From NCBI GenBank assembly GCA_018725455.1, contig QLUN01000042.1, positions 1 through 7,088 of the forward strand: a stretch of DNA of 7,088 bases. The letters are read 5' to 3'. The translations under genes were made by a program, and so were the position numbers. Positions 5,634 through 7,088 of the stretch are shown here, piece by piece. Each line of letters begins with the position of its first letter. Position 1 is the stretch's first letter. The notes under the pieces were generated by a model that searched no databases, had not been told where the DNA came from, and worked only from the letters and a program-made list of their open reading frames with translations. Source of the stretch: Chloroflexota bacterium. Its GTDB lineage: Bacteria > Chloroflexota > Dehalococcoidia > SZUA-161 > SpSt-899.

Positions 5634-5743
5634 GTGTTACTCAAAATACCCCCAAGTACTCTGGGTCGTCCCTGACCCAGAGTTCCACCGTCGAGGTCAG
5701 AGACGACCTCGACTACGGAGGATTAGGGTGTTACTCAAAATAC
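5634..5743. repeat. 16-bp direct repeats flanking a REPIN-like pair of hairpins
   Basis: The 16-mer GTGTTACTCAAAATAC (plus strand) occurs at 5634-5649 and 5728-5743. The 78 bp between hold two perfect hairpins, each with a 6-nt loop: stem 5658-5667/5674-5683 (10 bp) and stem 5690-5698/5705-5713 (9 bp). The core of the first on the plus strand (GGTCGTCCCTGACC) and of the second on the minus strand (GGTCGTCTCTGACC) differ at one base, so the hairpins are inverted copies. The right repeat carries the end of the mutase gene; the left one lies just upstream of the next gene's ribosome-binding site. This looks like a small element inserted with target duplication. No U-tract follows either stem, so a role as an intrinsic terminator is not supported, though mRNA stabilisation is possible. 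Confidence 0.7.
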
Positions 5744-7088
5744 GAAGGGAGCCTCATACCCCCCAAAGACATCCCCCTCAGGGTATCGCACACCTCACCC
5801 AGCGTGCCGTATGCCCTTACCGCGTCCAGGATGTAAGGCATAAGATTCTCCGTTCCCTCGGCCGCGCTCCTGAGCTCGGCCAGGGTGCGCTGAACCTCCT
5901 TATTGCTTCTCTCTTGCCTGAGGCGATTCAACCGGGATATCTGTCTCCGCTCACCCTCCTCATTCATCTTCAGGATAGGGATGGCTACGGGCTCATCGAG
6001 TTCATATTCGTTTATTCCAACTATGATCCGGTCCCTGGTTTCGATCTCCCTCTGATAGCGATAGGCAGCCTCGGCAATTTCCCGCTGAAAGAAGCCATTC
6101 TCGATACCGGCAATTACCCCTCCCAGAGAGTCTATCTTATCAAAGTACTCATAAACAGCCTCCTCAATTTGGTTGGTCAGCGTCTCCACCATGAAGCTGC
6201 CACCGAGGGGATCGACGCTATTGGCCACCCCACTTTCGTGGGCGATGAGCTGCTGCGTTCTCAGGGCGATGAGCGCCGCCTTCTCCGAGGGCAGAGCCAG
6301 GGCTTCATCCATGGAATTGGTGTGCAGTGACTGTGTTCCGCCCAGAACCGCGGCCAGGGCTTGCAGGGCAGTGCGGACGATGTTATTCTCCGGCTGCTGA
6401 GCGGTCAGAGAGCAACCGGCGGTCTGAGTGTGGAAGCGAAGCCATTGCGAGCGTTCACTGGCTCCGAAACGCTTCTTCATCTCCCGTGCCCAGATGCGGC
6501 GGGCGGCGCGGAACTTGGCGATCTCCTCAAAGAAGTCGTTGTGCGAATTGAAGAAGAAGCTAAGTCTGGGGGCGAAATCATCCACCTTCAGGCCACGATC
6601 TATCGCCGCCTGCACATAGGTAAGTCCGTCAGCCAGGGTGAATGCCAGTTCCTGGACCGCTGTTGACCCTGCCTCCCGTATGTGATAGCCACTAATGCTG
6701 ATGGTGTTCCAGCGAGGGAGATATCTGGAGCCGAACTCGATGGTATCCACCACCAGGCGCATCGAGGGCTCGGGGGGGAAGATAAACGAGAACTGGGCCA
6801 TGTATTCCTTGAGGATGTCATTTTGTATCGTTCCGCCGAGCCTCTCCATGGGGATACCCCGTTTTTCGGCGGCCGCAATATACATCGCCCAGATGACGGC
6901 GGCCGGGCCGTTGATGGTCATAGAGGTGGTTACTTCATCCAGCGGAATGCTATCAAATAGTAACTCCATATCGGCCAACGATGAGATTGCCACCCCACAC
7001 TTTTCAAATTCACCTCGGGCCAATGGATGATCGGTATCATAACCATCCAGCGTGGGATAGTCAAAGGCGACGCTCAGGCCGGTCTGTC
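5731..7088 (-). CDS. Methylmalonyl-CoA mutase, large (N-terminal) subunit, 5' end outside window
   Basis: Adenosylcobalamin-dependent interconversion of methylmalonyl-CoA and succinyl-CoA; this is the substrate-binding TIM-barrel subunit. The frame is open through the right edge, giving 451 codons here; about 100 N-terminal residues of a ~550-residue family are missing. Visible family signatures: GLSVAFDYPT...GYDTDHPLARGE near the edge, TSMTINGPAA, GTIQNDILKE, SISGYHIREAG, FAPRLSFFFNSHNDFFEE, FHTQTAGCSLTAQ, TQSLHTNSMDEALALP, DPLGGSFMVE. The Arg in LRFHTQTAG aligns with Arg207 of the Propionibacterium enzyme, which is Gln in isobutyryl-CoA mutases, so methylmalonyl-CoA is favoured; other acyl-CoA mutases are not excluded. 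The protein ends without a B12-binding domain, implying a separate small subunit. The last residues (GMSLGGMRLPSYFE) do not look like the family; another frame reads VFGGYEAPFVF then stop, which does. A frameshift near 5773-5777 is therefore likely. Confidence 0.93.
   Translation of the reverse strand, partial: QTGLSVAFDYPTLDGYDTDHPLARGEFEKCGVAISSLADMELLFDSIPLDEVTTSMTINGPAAVIWAMYIAAAEKRGIPMERLGGTIQNDILKEYMAQFSFIFPPEPSMRLVVDTIEFGSRYLPRWNTISISGYHIREAGSTAVQELAFTLADGLTYVQAAIDRGLKVDDFAPRLSFFFNSHNDFFEEIAKFRAARRIWAREMKKRFGASERSQWLRFHTQTAGCSLTAQQPENNIVRTALQALAAVLGGTQSLHTNSMDEALALPSEKAALIALRTQQLIAHESGVANSVDPLGGSFMVETLTNQIEEAVYEYFDKIDSLGGVIAGIENGFFQREIAEAAYRYQREIETRDRIIVGINEYELDEPVAIPILKMNEEGERRQISRLNRLRQERSNKEVQRTLAELRSAAEGTENLMPYILDAVRAYGTLGEVCDTLRGMSLGGMRLPSYFE
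5773..5777 (-). other. Probable frameshift in a G5 run near the 3' end of the mutase gene
   Basis: On the coding strand the run is AGGGGGATGTC. Removing two G gives codons for R-D-V-F-G-G-Y-E-A-P-F-V-F followed by TGA (5737-5735), the expected mutase large-subunit tail. As written, the frame instead gives G-M-S-L-G-G-M-R-L-P-S-Y-F-E and stops at TAA 5733-5731. Only the extreme C-terminus changes, so the enzyme might survive. A sequencing or assembly error in the homopolymer is an equally simple explanation. Confidence 0.6.

Noticed and set aside
5621..5644. Upstream TTG start for FBP aldolase/phosphatase (extra MSNTKEEE)
   Set aside because: Those codons are the Shine-Dalgarno and the 16-bp repeat; ATG at 5620 has ideal spacing and matches the family N-terminus.
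5658..5713. The two hairpins as an intrinsic terminator after the mutase gene
   Set aside because: No run of U follows either stem on the minus strand, and the hairpins are inverted copies within a direct repeat, which fits an inserted element better.
7021..7023. TTG at 7023 as the start of the mutase gene
   Set aside because: The frame continues upstream with QTGLSVAFDYPT and GYDTDHP, conserved in the family, so the gene runs off the window.

Overview
All recognisable genes in this window lie on the minus strand and read from the right edge to the left, with short gaps or 4-nt overlaps that suggest one or two polycistronic units. The gene set is bacterial. A split methylmalonyl-CoA mutase (large subunit without a B12 domain), an archaeal-type bifunctional FBP aldolase/phosphatase, and a DUF433/DUF5615 pair together suggest an anaerobic deep-branching bacterium. 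My best guess is Chloroflexota, perhaps Dehalococcoidia, but this is inference from gene content and not a sequence match.

Layout in transcription order: methylmalonyl-CoA mutase large subunit (7088 to 5731, 5' end outside the window, reading frame shifted at its last codons); a 110-bp gap holding two hairpins that are inverted copies of each other, flanked by a 16-bp direct repeat; FBP aldolase/phosphatase (5620-4529); a DUF433 antitoxin-like gene (4517-4188); the internally deleted remnant of its DUF5615 toxin partner (4201-4043); a 112-bp gap with a possible promoter; rdgB-type XTP/dITP pyrophosphatase (3930-3331); moaA (3334-2237); a fused RNase HI-MoaC gene (2232-1351); panC (1346-366); a collapsed surE remnant (369-103); and a terminal segment with inverted repeats (11-67).

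Functions fall into three groups. Central carbon: the mutase links propionyl-CoA/methylmalonyl-CoA to succinyl-CoA, and FBP aldolase/phosphatase drives gluconeogenesis. Cofactors: MoaA and MoaC catalyse the two consecutive steps from GTP to cyclic pyranopterin monophosphate, and PanC makes pantothenate. Nucleotide housekeeping: RdgB, RNase HI and the broken SurE.

The most unusual signal is a composite 7-bp-repeat element present twice, inside panC (446-593) and inside moaA (2656-2747). Both copies have the same internal architecture, the same orientation (the one without stop codons) and the same reading frame, so each adds a Ser/Arg/Gln-rich segment to an otherwise normal enzyme. This resembles in principle the in-ORF palindromic elements of Rickettsia, but the sequence is different. 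Other notable signals are the RNase HI-MoaC fusion, the REPIN-like hairpin pair with an apparent target duplication, and three decaying genes (mutase 3' end, DUF5615, surE).
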